Positions 6,876-15,155 of a stretch of 19,480 bases of DNA are shown piece by piece. The DNA comes from JAHBWI01 sp035715525 (GTDB lineage Bacteria; Nitrospirota; Nitrospiria; Nitrospirales; Nitrospiraceae). The stretch covers positions 1-19,480 of the forward strand of contig DASTLA010000277.1 of NCBI GenBank assembly GCA_035715525.1, given 5' to 3'. The first letter of the stretch is position 1. The number at the start of each line of letters is the position of its first letter. A model generated the notes under the pieces. The model saw only the letters and a program-made list of their open reading frames with translations, ran no database searches and was not told the DNA's origin. A program made the translations under genes and the position numbers.

Positions 6876-8396
6876 TCAATCTGCGGAGCGATCCGGAGGA
6901 AGCAGGTCGGCGACCTTTTCAATCAGCGCTTGAGGCAGGAAGGGCTTCTGCAAATACGCAGCGGCGGAATCGAGCCCTTGCGAAGGCAACATATCGCCGG
7001 AATAGCCCGAAATGAACATGACCTTGAGCTGAGGCACCATGGTCTTGGCGCCCTGAACCAGAACCGCGACTTTCATCCGGGGCAAGATGACGTCGGTAAT
7101 CAGGAGGTCACATCCGCTTTTTCTGAGCTGCAGCAGCTGCAACGCCTCAACGCCATCCGCTGCGGCCAACACCTCATAGCCTTGATCGCGAAGTATTGCC
7201 GTCACGAGCCTGCGTATCCCCTCATCGTCTTCCACGAGTAAGATGCTGGCTCGGTTGACGACCGTAATCTGAGAGGCCGGGGCCTGTTCCAATTCCACCG
7301 CTTGTTTCGTCACCCGCGGCAAGAGGACGGTGAACCGCGTACCGCCGCCCTGTCGACTCGTGACGTCGATGTACCCGCGACTCTGTTTCACGATGCCGTA
7401 GACGGTTGCGAGCCCCAAGCCTGTCCCTTTGCCTTCTTCTTTCGTACTGAAAAAAGGTTCAAAGATATGTGCGAGGGTCTCCTGATCCATCCCGCAGCCC
7501 GAATCTTCGACGATCATCTTGACGTAGGGCCCCGGCGCCGAGCCTGGGTGGGCCTGTGCATAGGCCTCGTCTACGTCGACGTTTCCCGTCTCGATTGTCA
7601 AAATGCCTCCGTCGGGCATGGCGTCACGAGCGTTGATTGCCAGATTCAGCAAGATTTGCTCGATCTGAACAGCATCGCCGAGTATATGCCCTGCGTCGGG
7701 ATGGAGCACGATCACCGTTTGTATGTGCTCTCCGATCAGGCGTCGCAGTATATCTTCCATCTCCCGGATCAACGTATTCGGGTGTAGCTCGCGCTGTTCC
7801 AACACCTGTCGCCGGCTGAAGGTCAACAGTTTCTTGGTCAAAGCGGCAGCCCTCGATCCGGCTTGGCTGATCAGTTCGACTTCCTGGCGGCATGGGTGCC
7901 CGGCGAGCTGCTGAAGCACCCGCTGAGCATGGCCGATCACCACCATCAAGAGATTGTTGAAATCATGTGCAATGCCGCCGGCAAGTCGTCCCAAAGCCTC
8001 CATCTTTTGCGACTGACGAAGGGTGAGCTCCGCGCGTTTGTGCGCGGTGATATCGCTGATCGTCTCGATGACGTGCACCTGCCCATCGGCCGTGCATGCT
8101 TTGGCCCAATGGACCAGCAGATACTTGTCATTGGGAAGGGCGACTTCTTGCGACACCACGCCTTCATGTTCGACGGCTTCGGGCATCCGGCAAAACCGAC
8201 AAGGGCCTGTTTCGTTCGCGATCTTTGCGTAACACGTCGCGCCTGCGATGTCTCCGAATTGCCGGCGTCCCGTTTGATTCTGAAATTGTACGACATGAGT
8301 CGCGGGATCGATGACGGATACGACAACCGGTTGGGAATTCAAGAGTGCCTGCGGATCGTACTGCGGACAGCGCAGAGGGGAAGAGGCATGGGACAT
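6876..8396 (-). CDS. Hybrid histidine kinase: PAS, HisKA, HATPase, receiver
   Basis: A 506-residue soluble sensor kinase with no membrane helices, so it reads a cytoplasmic signal. Domains, numbered from the ATG at 8396: PAS about 18-120, HisKA with phospho-acceptor His144 in GGIAHDFNNLL, HATPase with N-box NLAINARDAMPDGG (about 251-264), G1 DSGCGM (298-303) and the G2 segment GKGTGLGL, then a receiver at about 384-500 with acidic pair EDD, phospho-acceptor Asp435 (ITDVILP), Ser463 and Lys484. The PAS domain carries three cysteines, C55, C66 and C69 (C-x10-C-x2-C). The receiver lacks the glycine usually found three or four residues after the LPRM motif (it reads LPRMKVAVL), a small departure. 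A TTG at 8417 is an alternative start, but the ATG has a GAGGT site. No partner response regulator or output domain is nearby. Confidence 0.93.
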   Translation of the reverse strand: MSHASSPLRCPQYDPQALLNSQPVVVSVIDPATHVVQFQNQTGRRQFGDIAGATCYAKIANETGPCRFCRMPEAVEHEGVVSQEVALPNDKYLLVHWAKACTADGQVHVIETISDITAHKRAELTLRQSQKMEALGRLAGGIAHDFNNLLMVVIGHAQRVLQQLAGHPCRQEVELISQAGSRAAALTKKLLTFSRRQVLEQRELHPNTLIREMEDILRRLIGEHIQTVIVLHPDAGHILGDAVQIEQILLNLAINARDAMPDGGILTIETGNVDVDEAYAQAHPGSAPGPYVKMIVEDSGCGMDQETLAHIFEPFFSTKEEGKGTGLGLATVYGIVKQSRGYIDVTSRQGGGTRFTVLLPRVTKQAVELEQAPASQITVVNRASILLVEDDEGIRRLVTAILRDQGYEVLAAADGVEALQLLQLRKSGCDLLITDVILPRMKVAVLVQGAKTMVPQLKVMFISGYSGDMLPSQGLDSAAAYLQKPFLPQALIEKVADLLPPDRSAD

Positions 8397-8400
8397 GAAT

Positions 8401-8405
8401 ACCTC
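8401..8405 (-). promoter_or_regulatory. Ribosome binding site that decides the kinase start
   Basis: GAGGT on the minus strand, 4 bases before the ATG at 8396, favours this start over the TTG at 8417. Confidence 0.5.
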
Positions 8406-8611
8406 ACGGAACAGCAAAGGTCTCTGAAAGAAGACGCTATTACCCTTCTACACCTTCACCGGTCAGAGTCAAGGAGATGCTGGAATGGCCCTCGGATCCC
8501 GACCGGTTCAACGACCGTCTTGCAACAAGAGCCGGACTTCATTAGTGTGCGGCAGATGACGTGGGCCGGCCTGCTCCGACATTCCTGTCGTCCTCTTCCA
8601 TACAACACGAG

Positions 8612-9637
8612 ATGAGCCGCCTAGTGATGTCACCGCGCTTCCGGCGATGCGCCGCCATGCTTTGCCTGCTCGTCTGTCTCTCGACGTCTGCGTGGGGGGA
8701 TGAAGTCGAGATGACGAACGGTGATCGCCTGACCGGCTCGATCGTCAAGATGGAGGACCGCTTGCTCACGCTTCAAACCGATTACGGAGGTGAGCTGAAG
8801 ATTGATTGGCTGAAAGTCCGGCGGCTGCGCGCCGACAGTCCATTGAAAATTTGGATCCCCAGGGAGCCGCAGCACATCGTTCGCGAGTTTTTTTTGGGCT
8901 CCGCCGTTGCGCAGGAGGTCATGGAACTGGGACCGGACAGCCCGATTCCCCTTCCCGATATCACCGCGATCAATCTGGAACCGGTCCGGATGACGGGAAC
9001 CATCACAGTCGGAGGTAACAGCACCTCCGGCAACAGCAGCACGAAGGCCGTCAATGGAGCGGTCCGGCTCGCCTTGCAGGCGCATCGACAACGGGTTTTG
9101 CTCGAGGCCAAATACAACTATGGGCAAGCGGGCGAGCAGTTGACGGCCAGAAATTCGCTGGTGAACTTGAAACATGACTTCTTTGTCAGCAAAAAGGTGT
9201 TCATCGAGACGTTCGGCATGCTGGAAAAGGACACATTTCAGAACTTGCAATTGCGCAGCACGATTGGAAGCGGTGTCGGTTACCAGTTCTACGACAGCGC
9301 ACGGACCACGTTGTCCACGGCCTTGGGCGTCGCCTATGTCGACGAACACTTCACGACGGCGCCGAGCTCACGCACGCCGTCGGCGAGATGGAACGTCCGA
9401 TGGGAACACGCGCTCTGGCCCGACCGGGTCAAAGTATTCCACCGGCACGAGGGCTTTTACGATTTGGCGGCTGGAAACGCAGTACGGGTGAATGCCGATC
9501 AAGGCCTACGCGTTACTGTCTACAAGAATCTCTTCGTGAACGTCGAATACGACCTGCGCCTCAACACTCAACCCGCCCCCGGGCGCCAGCAAGTGGATCA
9601 GGCCCATATCTTTGGGGTGGGCTATGAGATTCGCTGA
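8612..9637 (+). CDS. DUF481 family outer-membrane beta-barrel protein
   Basis: A 341-residue exported protein. The signal peptide (RRCAAMLCLLVCLSTSAWG, cleaved before DEVEM) is preceded by a basic stretch. Residues after it form a small beta domain of the type EVEMTNGDRLTGSIVKMEDR, with a second DYGGELKIDWLKVRRL repeat-like strand pair, common at the start of DUF481 proteins. The rest is a series of alternating strands such as GTITVGGNSTSGNSSTKAVN, RVLLEAKYNYG, LVNLKHDFFVSKKVFIETFG and a final HIFGVGYEIR. This is the DUF481 (salt-induced outer-membrane protein YdiY-like) pattern, with the closing aromatic/Arg strand of a barrel. The job of the family is unknown. Start could be ATG 8612 or ATG 8627; neither has a strong ribosome site. 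Its stop is 12 bases from the stop of the convergent RND gene. Confidence 0.85.
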   Translation: MSRLVMSPRFRRCAAMLCLLVCLSTSAWGDEVEMTNGDRLTGSIVKMEDRLLTLQTDYGGELKIDWLKVRRLRADSPLKIWIPREPQHIVREFFLGSAVAQEVMELGPDSPIPLPDITAINLEPVRMTGTITVGGNSTSGNSSTKAVNGAVRLALQAHRQRVLLEAKYNYGQAGEQLTARNSLVNLKHDFFVSKKVFIETFGMLEKDTFQNLQLRSTIGSGVGYQFYDSARTTLSTALGVAYVDEHFTTAPSSRTPSARWNVRWEHALWPDRVKVFHRHEGFYDLAAGNAVRVNADQGLRVTVYKNLFVNVEYDLRLNTQPAPGRQQVDQAHIFGVGYEIR

Positions 9638-9649
9638 CCGCTGAACCCC

Positions 9650-12600
9650 TCAGACGAACTCTGGGGCATACTGCTTACCAGCCTCACGCTCCGCCAGCAG
9701 ACCGTACAGCGCCGGGAGCACAATCAGTGTCAAGACCGTCGACGTGAACAACCCGCCCACCACGACCGTCGCCAACGGGCGCTGCACTTCTGCACCGATC
9801 CCTTGCGCCAACGCAAGCGGGAGTAAGCCGAGCAGCGTCGTCATCATGGTCATGACGACGGGGCGCAACCGCAACAGGCAGCCCGTCACGATGGCCTGCT
9901 CGGACGGGTGTCCTTCGTTCCGCAATTGATTGATGTACGAGACGAGGACAATGCCGTTCCCGACCGCCAAACCGAACAACTCGATGAAGCCGATAGAGGC
10001 CGGCACGCTCAAGTACTGGCCGCTGAGCCATAGCGAGACCAATCCGCCGATCAGCGCGAAAGGCAGATTGAGGATAATGAGCGTCGCGTAGCGGAGGGAA
10101 TGAAAAGCCCAGAACAAGAGAAAGAATACGAGTCCGAGCGTGATCGGCACCACCACCAGCAGGCGCGCATTGGCGCGCTCCATGTTCTCGAACGCGCCAC
10201 CCCAGACGACCGTGTATCCCTCCGGCATCCGGACCTGTTCGGCCAGGCGCCGCCGACCTTCGTCCACCACGCTGCCGATATCACGCCCGACCACATTGAA
10301 GCCGATATAGATTCGACGTTTCACCTGTTCGCGGCTGATGCGTGCAGGGCCTTCCAGCATCTCGATCCTGGCCAGTTCGCTCAACGGAATCGGCGCCCCG
10401 GACGCCGACCGGACCCGAATGTCCCCGATGGCGCCGATACTGTTCCGATACGACTCGGGAAAACGCAAAATAAGCTGGAATCGTCGCTCTCCCTCGTAGA
10501 CCGTCGTCGCCGGTTTCCCACCGACGGCGGTGGTCACGATATCCTGCACATCCGAGACATTGATCCCGTAACGAGCGATCCTTTCCCGATCGATGTCCAC
10601 GGTGAGATAGGGCTGACCGGCAACCTGTTCCACTTTCACGTCTTTCACCCCGCTGACGGTCTTCATCAAGTCGGCGATCTCCTCCGCCGTCCGGTACAAC
10701 TGATCGAGATCGTCGCCGAACAGCTTGATCGCGCATTCCGTGCGAATCCCTGAGATCAATTCGTCCACACGCTCCTGAATCGGCTGGCTCATCAACACCG
10801 AGATCCCGGGAATTCCGGCCAATCGCTGCCTGATGGAATCGACCAGCCCCGATTGTGATCGTGCGGTCGTCCAAGTCGACCGCGGCCGCAACGCCACGAT
10901 GGGATCGCTTTCGTTGGGCTCTTCAGGATTCACGGCTATATCCGGGCGCCCGATCTTACTAACGGCGAGCAACACCTCGGGAAACTCGAGCATCGCCTTT
11001 TGGGCCTGCTTTTCGATTTCGATCGCCTCGGGCAACGAGACGCTCGGCAGTCGAATGATCTGAGGCGTCAGCGCGCCTTCCTCCAGGATGGGAATGAACT
11101 CCCGGCCTACGAGCGGCAGGATCCCCAGGCTGGCCAGCACGACGGCGGTCGAGGCGAATAGGACCGCCGCGCGATGGGCGAGGGTCCAGTGCAAAATGGG
11201 CTGATACCGCTGTTTCATCCAGGCCGTCAGCCGGGTCTCTGCCGGATGGTCGCCGCGCAGCACCAGCGAAGCCAGCACAGGCGAGAGCGTCAGCGTCACG
11301 ATCACCGACGCCAGCAGGGCGATGACCAAAGTATAGGCCAGCGGCGCGAACATCTTGCCTTCCATGCCGTGAAGCGTCATGAGGGGCAGAAATACGACGC
11401 TGATGACCAGAATGCCGAAGAGGATGGGCCTTCCCACCTCCTTCGTCGCCTGCAGAATGACCTCGAGTCGCGACCGCTGGTGCAAACGGTTCTCGGAGAG
11501 ATGACGATAGACGTTCTCCACCACCACGAGCGACCCGTCGGCAATCTCGCCGATCGCGATCGCCAATCCGCCCAGGGTCATGAGGTTGGCCGAGAGCCCT
11601 AATCTCTGCATGGCAATGAAGGTAATGAGCGGCGTCACCAGCAAAGAGGCCGTCACGACGACGGCACTCCGGACATGCCCCAGAAACAAGAAGAAGACGA
11701 ACGTCACCAGTACGATCCCCTCAATGAGGGCATCGCGAACGGTGTTGATGGCCGCCGTCACCAATTCGATGCGATCATAAAACGGAACCAGCTTCAGCCC
11801 CTCCGGCAACAGCCCGTCTCGATGGATGGTGTCGACCCTGCGTTTGACCGCCTGCACGACCTCTCGGGCATTGCCGCCGCGCAGCATCAGCACGGTTCCT
11901 GCTACGACTTCACGTTCGCCGTTCAACACCGCGGCGCCGTGACGCACCGCATGGCCGATTCGCACCTCCGCGACATCTCGGACAAACACGGGCACGCCGC
12001 CGACCTCCTTCACGATGATGCGTTCGATGTCGGGCAGCGTCTTGATGAGCCCCAAGCCGCGGACGATCGCACGCTCCGCATGTCGCTCCAATATATTGCC
12101 GCCGGCATTGGCATTGTTCTTCGCCACCGCTTCATAGACCTCGGGCAGCGTGAGGCCGTACTTGCGCAACTTCGCGGGATCGACCAGGACCTGGTACTGC
12201 TTCACGAAGCCGCCCAACCCGTTCACGTCGATCACTCCGGGGACGCCTTTCAAAAACGGACGCAAAACCCAATCCTGCAACGTGCGCTGGTCCGTGAGGT
12301 CCTCTTGGAGCCGCGCGGCATCGGGGGGCGAGGCCGGCCGGCCTTCCAGATAGTATTGGTAGACTTCGCCCAACCCGGTCGTCACGGGCGCCATCACGGG
12401 GTCGATCCCCTCCGGCAAACGCTCCTTCACGGCCATCAGCCGTTCCAAGACCAGCTGCCGCGCAAAATACACGTCGACATCGTCGGTGAACACAACGGTG
12501 AGCTGGGATAGGGCAAATTTGGAGAGGGAGCGGATTTCCACCAATCCCGGCAGGCCTGTCATCTGCAGTTCGATCGGGTAGGTGACGAATCGTTCCACCT

Positions 12601-12778
12601 CCACCGGCGAGAGGCCCGGCGCTTCCGTCAACACCTGCACCTGCACGTTGGTCACATCCGGATAGGCGTCGATGGGAATGGATTGGAACGCGGCGAGCCC
12701 GGCGACCGCGCACAAGCAGGCCAAGCCGACGATCAGAATGCGCTGGCGAAGGGAAAATTCGAGCAAGGACGCGATCAT
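9650..12778 (-). CDS. HME-family RND heavy-metal efflux pump, inner-membrane subunit (CzcA/CusA-like)
   Basis: A full-length 1042-residue RND transporter. It forms the proton-driven inner-membrane trimer of a three-part pump that exports metal ions from periplasm or cytoplasm to the outside. The family is shown by the N-terminal IPIDAYPDVTNVQVQVLTEAPGLS region (residues 34-57; kept split here as IPIDAYPDVTNVQ and VLTEAPGLSPVEVE), GLGEVYQYYLEG, and the TM4 proton-relay segment AIAIGEIADGSLVVVEN with Glu411, Asp414 and Glu421. Asp414 and Glu421 match the CzcA residues D408 and E415; the position of CzcA D402 is Ala, as in CusA. In the porter cleft, RVDELISGIRTECAIKLFG has Glu where CusA has a methionine, as in CzcA. 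Specificity is thus ambiguous, with divalent cations more likely than Cu/Ag. The ATG overlaps the fusion-protein stop as ATGA, so translation is coupled. Confidence 0.95.
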   Translation of the reverse strand: MIASLLEFSLRQRILIVGLACLCAVAGLAAFQSIPIDAYPDVTNVQVQVLTEAPGLSPVEVERFVTYPIELQMTGLPGLVEIRSLSKFALSQLTVVFTDDVDVYFARQLVLERLMAVKERLPEGIDPVMAPVTTGLGEVYQYYLEGRPASPPDAARLQEDLTDQRTLQDWVLRPFLKGVPGVIDVNGLGGFVKQYQVLVDPAKLRKYGLTLPEVYEAVAKNNANAGGNILERHAERAIVRGLGLIKTLPDIERIIVKEVGGVPVFVRDVAEVRIGHAVRHGAAVLNGEREVVAGTVLMLRGGNAREVVQAVKRRVDTIHRDGLLPEGLKLVPFYDRIELVTAAINTVRDALIEGIVLVTFVFFLFLGHVRSAVVVTASLLVTPLITFIAMQRLGLSANLMTLGGLAIAIGEIADGSLVVVENVYRHLSENRLHQRSRLEVILQATKEVGRPILFGILVISVVFLPLMTLHGMEGKMFAPLAYTLVIALLASVIVTLTLSPVLASLVLRGDHPAETRLTAWMKQRYQPILHWTLAHRAAVLFASTAVVLASLGILPLVGREFIPILEEGALTPQIIRLPSVSLPEAIEIEKQAQKAMLEFPEVLLAVSKIGRPDIAVNPEEPNESDPIVALRPRSTWTTARSQSGLVDSIRQRLAGIPGISVLMSQPIQERVDELISGIRTECAIKLFGDDLDQLYRTAEEIADLMKTVSGVKDVKVEQVAGQPYLTVDIDRERIARYGINVSDVQDIVTTAVGGKPATTVYEGERRFQLILRFPESYRNSIGAIGDIRVRSASGAPIPLSELARIEMLEGPARISREQVKRRIYIGFNVVGRDIGSVVDEGRRRLAEQVRMPEGYTVVWGGAFENMERANARLLVVVPITLGLVFFLLFWAFHSLRYATLIILNLPFALIGGLVSLWLSGQYLSVPASIGFIELFGLAVGNGIVLVSYINQLRNEGHPSEQAIVTGCLLRLRPVVMTMMTTLLGLLPLALAQGIGAEVQRPLATVVVGGLFTSTVLTLIVLPALYGLLAEREAGKQYAPEFV

Positions 12779-14016
12779 TGCGCAGGCTCGATCTTATGGA
12801 TCTCCATTTCGGACTTCAGGGCAAAGGCGCCCTTGACCACGACCTCCTCCCCTTCCTGCAGGCCTTCCAAGACGGAAACTGTTTCATCCTGCTCATCCCC
12901 GATGGCGACCACACGTGCTTCGAACTGCTCCGGCGCTTTCCGTACGAAGACCATCTTGCCGGAACCGCCGTTTTGCACGGCGGAGAGAGGTATGGTCGGC
13001 ACATCCCGAGCGGGAACGGCGTAGACACGGACCACCGCGAACATTTCCGGTTTCAGTATACGGTCGGGATTCGCGACGGTCACACGCACGCGCATGGTGC
13101 GGGTGGCCGGATCGAGCACATCGCCGACATAGGTGATCTTGCCGGACAAGATCGCATGCGGATAAGCGGCCAGGACAACGTCGACCTGCTGCTCGGGGCG
13201 GATGAACGCGACGTCCTTTTCCGGCACATTCGCCACCACCCACACATCGGACAGGTCGGCGACGGTGAAGAGCTTCTGCTGCGTTTCAACGACCTCTCCG
13301 CGAGTGATATTGCGCATGATGACCCGGCCGGGAAACGGCGCCCGTATCGGCACCTCGGAGTGGATGGTCTGTTCGCGATCGAGGCGCCGAATCTCCTGCT
13401 CCGGCACACCGAGCAATTCCAAGCGATGAGCGGCCTCCCGGGCTTCGGCGCGGGCCGTTTTCATTTCCGCTTCACGTCGCTGCAATTCGGCCAAGCTGAT
13501 GGCGCGCTCCTGATGGAGATCTTGCGCGCGCTCGTATGCCAACTGCGCTTCATGCGCTCGAGCAGCCGTTTTGAGATAGGCGCCTTGCGCCTCGCCTAAA
13601 TCCGTACTGTGAAGCAGGGCGAGCAATTCCCCCTTCTTCACGTCCTTCCCGACGTCGACGGCCACTTTGACGACACGACCGCGAATGAGGGTGGTGACTT
13701 CGGCCAGTTCGTTCTCGTTGGCTTGTACGCTCGCAGGAAATTCGCGGCGAACCGTGAACGGCGCTTTCCTCACCGTGGCGACGTCGATACCCGCCCGCTT
13801 GACCTCGTCGGTGGTCAAATGGACGACGCTGCCGGAGGCCCGGGCCGCCGCAGAGGGAGCAGCCGGGCTGTTCGCTGTATCGCGATCGCAGCCGCCGCTC
13901 GCAAAAAATAGTGTAAGCAGCCCCACCTGCAGCAGAGACGGGTATGACCGCAGGCCGAGGGCCTGTCCCCGGCCCTCGGCCCGCCGGTTCAACCTTGCAG
14001 TCCAGGCCCTCACCAT
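12775..14016 (-). CDS. RND membrane fusion lipoprotein (CzcB/CusB-like)
   Basis: The periplasmic adaptor of the pump encoded just downstream. From the ATG at 14016 it has 413 residues. A basic leader precedes a hydrophobic run LLQVGLLTLFF and the lipobox ASGGC, so the mature protein is probably anchored by a lipid at Cys43. A lipoyl-like half follows (GRVVKVAVDVGKDVKKGELLALLHS), then a coiled-coil hairpin (about 115-195, rich in Glu, Ala and Arg), the second lipoyl half (IRAPFPGRVIMRNITRGEVV), the beta-barrel (VWVVANVPEKDVAFIRPEQ) and the membrane-proximal domain ending in LQEGEEVVVKGAFALKSE. No methionine cluster like that of CusB is seen. The frame is open back to 14187, but the added residues are not protein-like. 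A strong 11-bp hairpin lies inside the leader codons. Its stop overlaps the pump start by four bases. No outer-membrane factor is present in the operon. Confidence 0.93.
   Translation of the reverse strand: MVRAWTARLNRRAEGRGQALGLRSYPSLLQVGLLTLFFASGGCDRDTANSPAAPSAAARASGSVVHLTTDEVKRAGIDVATVRKAPFTVRREFPASVQANENELAEVTTLIRGRVVKVAVDVGKDVKKGELLALLHSTDLGEAQGAYLKTAARAHEAQLAYERAQDLHQERAISLAELQRREAEMKTARAEAREAAHRLELLGVPEQEIRRLDREQTIHSEVPIRAPFPGRVIMRNITRGEVVETQQKLFTVADLSDVWVVANVPEKDVAFIRPEQQVDVVLAAYPHAILSGKITYVGDVLDPATRTMRVRVTVANPDRILKPEMFAVVRVYAVPARDVPTIPLSAVQNGGSGKMVFVRKAPEQFEARVVAIGDEQDETVSVLEGLQEGEEVVVKGAFALKSEMEIHKIEPAQ
13953..13981 (-). promoter_or_regulatory. Strong GC hairpin inside the fusion-protein leader
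   Basis: GGCCGAGGGCC (13953-13963) pairs perfectly with GGCCCTCGGCC (13971-13981) around a seven-base loop. In the message it falls about 35-63 bases after the proposed ATG, in the codons for the basic part of the signal peptide. Such a stable fold close to the start could slow translation or, if the true start lies elsewhere, act as an attenuator. No T-run follows. Confidence 0.4.
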
Positions 14017-14196
14017 GTTGCCATCCGGGCAGAGAGATGCTCTACGACTGAGCAGCAGGGAGCATGCCGAGGTAAGAGGCTGATTTTGTTGTGGAGCCTT
14101 CGATGAACGCAGCCTTTTGCTACGTAGAAAGCGGAAGAATGGTGGTGAAATGCCACAGCAGGCCGACAACTCCAAGACCCGGCACAACGGTCCCGC

Positions 14197-15057
14197 CTAT
14201 CGCACGACCAAGACGGAACAGGCACTGTGCTGCACCAGCTTGGTGGAGACACTCCCGAGCAGAAATCGCGCGACTGCCCCCAAGCCCTTTGCTCCGGTAA
14301 CGATGAGATCCGATTTTTTCTTGCCGGCGATTTTCAGGATTTCCTCGGCGGGCTTTCCCAGGCGAACCACCTCTTCCACCACGTAGCCGGCCTTGATGAG
14401 CTTTTCCGCCGCCCCCTCGACCAGGCGGCTGCCCGCTTCCTTCACCTCCGGATACTTCAAGAACGGCATGACATGGGCGATCACCACTTCAATGGGCCCC
14501 TTGCCCTCGCCGGCGGCCTGCTCCGGGCGCAGCCTTGTAGTCAGGAACCGCAAGGCCTTGTCCGACGCCTTGGAGCCGTCCGTAGCAAACAGGACCCGGT
14601 TCAGCGGGCGCGGCTCTTCCTTGACGATCAGTACCGAGCAAGGCGCATGCAGAGTAACCTGATTGGACACGCTCCCGAGCATGAGCCGGTCCAACGCATC
14701 CAACCCGCGACTGCCGACGACGACGAGGCCATCCCGGCGCGGGGCCCGCTTGAGGATCGTCGGCCCCACAGGCCCTCGCTGCGCCAGGACTTTTCCTTTG
14801 AGGTTCAAGGCCGCCAACTGCGCCTTCGCCGCTGCGACCGTTTTTTTGCCCCGCGCTTCGATCCGTTTGATCTCCTCTTGTATAAACGGCTCATTGCCGA
14901 TCACGACCGGCTGAAACATGAAGGGCGCGCGCAACGCCTCCACGTCCATCACATGAAGGACGGTACAGTCCATTTCCGTCGTCACAGGCAGTCGCGCCAC
15001 CCACCCCATCGCCCACTCGCCGTACTTTGATCCATCTGTCGCCACCAGTATCTTCAT
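14197..15057 (-). CDS. Tandem universal stress protein (two UspA domains)
   Basis: A 286-residue cytoplasmic protein made of two UspA domains in line (about 1-146 and 152-286). Each begins with the ATP-binding strand (ILVATDGSK and VLFATDGSK) and each has the full nucleotide motif G-x2-G-x9-G-S: residues 115-129 (GSRGLDALDRLMLGS) and 255-269 (GAKGLGAVARFLLGS). Both domains should therefore bind ATP, unlike many tandem Usp proteins in which one site is lost. Usp proteins respond to starvation, oxygen limitation or envelope stress; the exact role is not known. The ATG at 15057 has a GAGGA site 7 bases upstream. It follows the kinase gene by 98 bases with a hairpin between, so it probably has its own promoter, and it precedes the pump operon by 180 bases. 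Confidence 0.93.
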   Translation of the reverse strand: MKILVATDGSKYGEWAMGWVARLPVTTEMDCTVLHVMDVEALRAPFMFQPVVIGNEPFIQEEIKRIEARGKKTVAAAKAQLAALNLKGKVLAQRGPVGPTILKRAPRRDGLVVVGSRGLDALDRLMLGSVSNQVTLHAPCSVLIVKEEPRPLNRVLFATDGSKASDKALRFLTTRLRPEQAAGEGKGPIEVVIAHVMPFLKYPEVKEAGSRLVEGAAEKLIKAGYVVEEVVRLGKPAEEILKIAGKKKSDLIVTGAKGLGAVARFLLGSVSTKLVQHSACSVLVVR

Positions 15058-15060
15058 CGG

Positions 15061-15090
15061 TCAATCCTCATGCGTGATAAGCATCCTCAT
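15061..15090 (-). promoter_or_regulatory. Possible 9-codon upstream ORF and repeated ATGAGGAT before uspA
   Basis: On the minus strand an ATG at 15090 opens a nine-residue frame (MRMLITHED) that stops at TGA, leaving CCG before the uspA ATG and lying in the same frame as uspA. The octamer ATGAGGAT occurs twice (15083-15090 and 15064-15071), 19 bases apart. The second copy supplies the uspA ribosome site. A ribosome site for the mini-frame itself is not obvious. Confidence 0.3.
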
Positions 15091-15137
15091 AATTGCTCAA
15101 TCGAAGGCATTTGATATCGTTCGAGTGATCGTCCAGT

Positions 15138-15155
15138 CCACTGTCGACACAGTGG
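15138..15155 (-). terminator. Hairpin directly after the sugar kinase stop codon
   Basis: CCACTGT (15138-15144) and ACAGTGG (15149-15155) form a perfect seven-base stem with a four-base loop, immediately after the kinase TGA on the minus strand. No T-run follows. It may end the formate operon or protect its 3' end, which would separate it from uspA. Confidence 0.4.

Noticed and set aside
9647..9666. Bulged hairpin over the RND stop codon
   Set aside because: The stem is only seven pairs with a bulged T and lies partly inside coding sequence; too weak to call a terminator.
14227..15030. Long plus-strand open frame antisense to the universal stress protein
   Set aside because: No recognisable motif, and the opposite strand encodes two well-conserved UspA domains.
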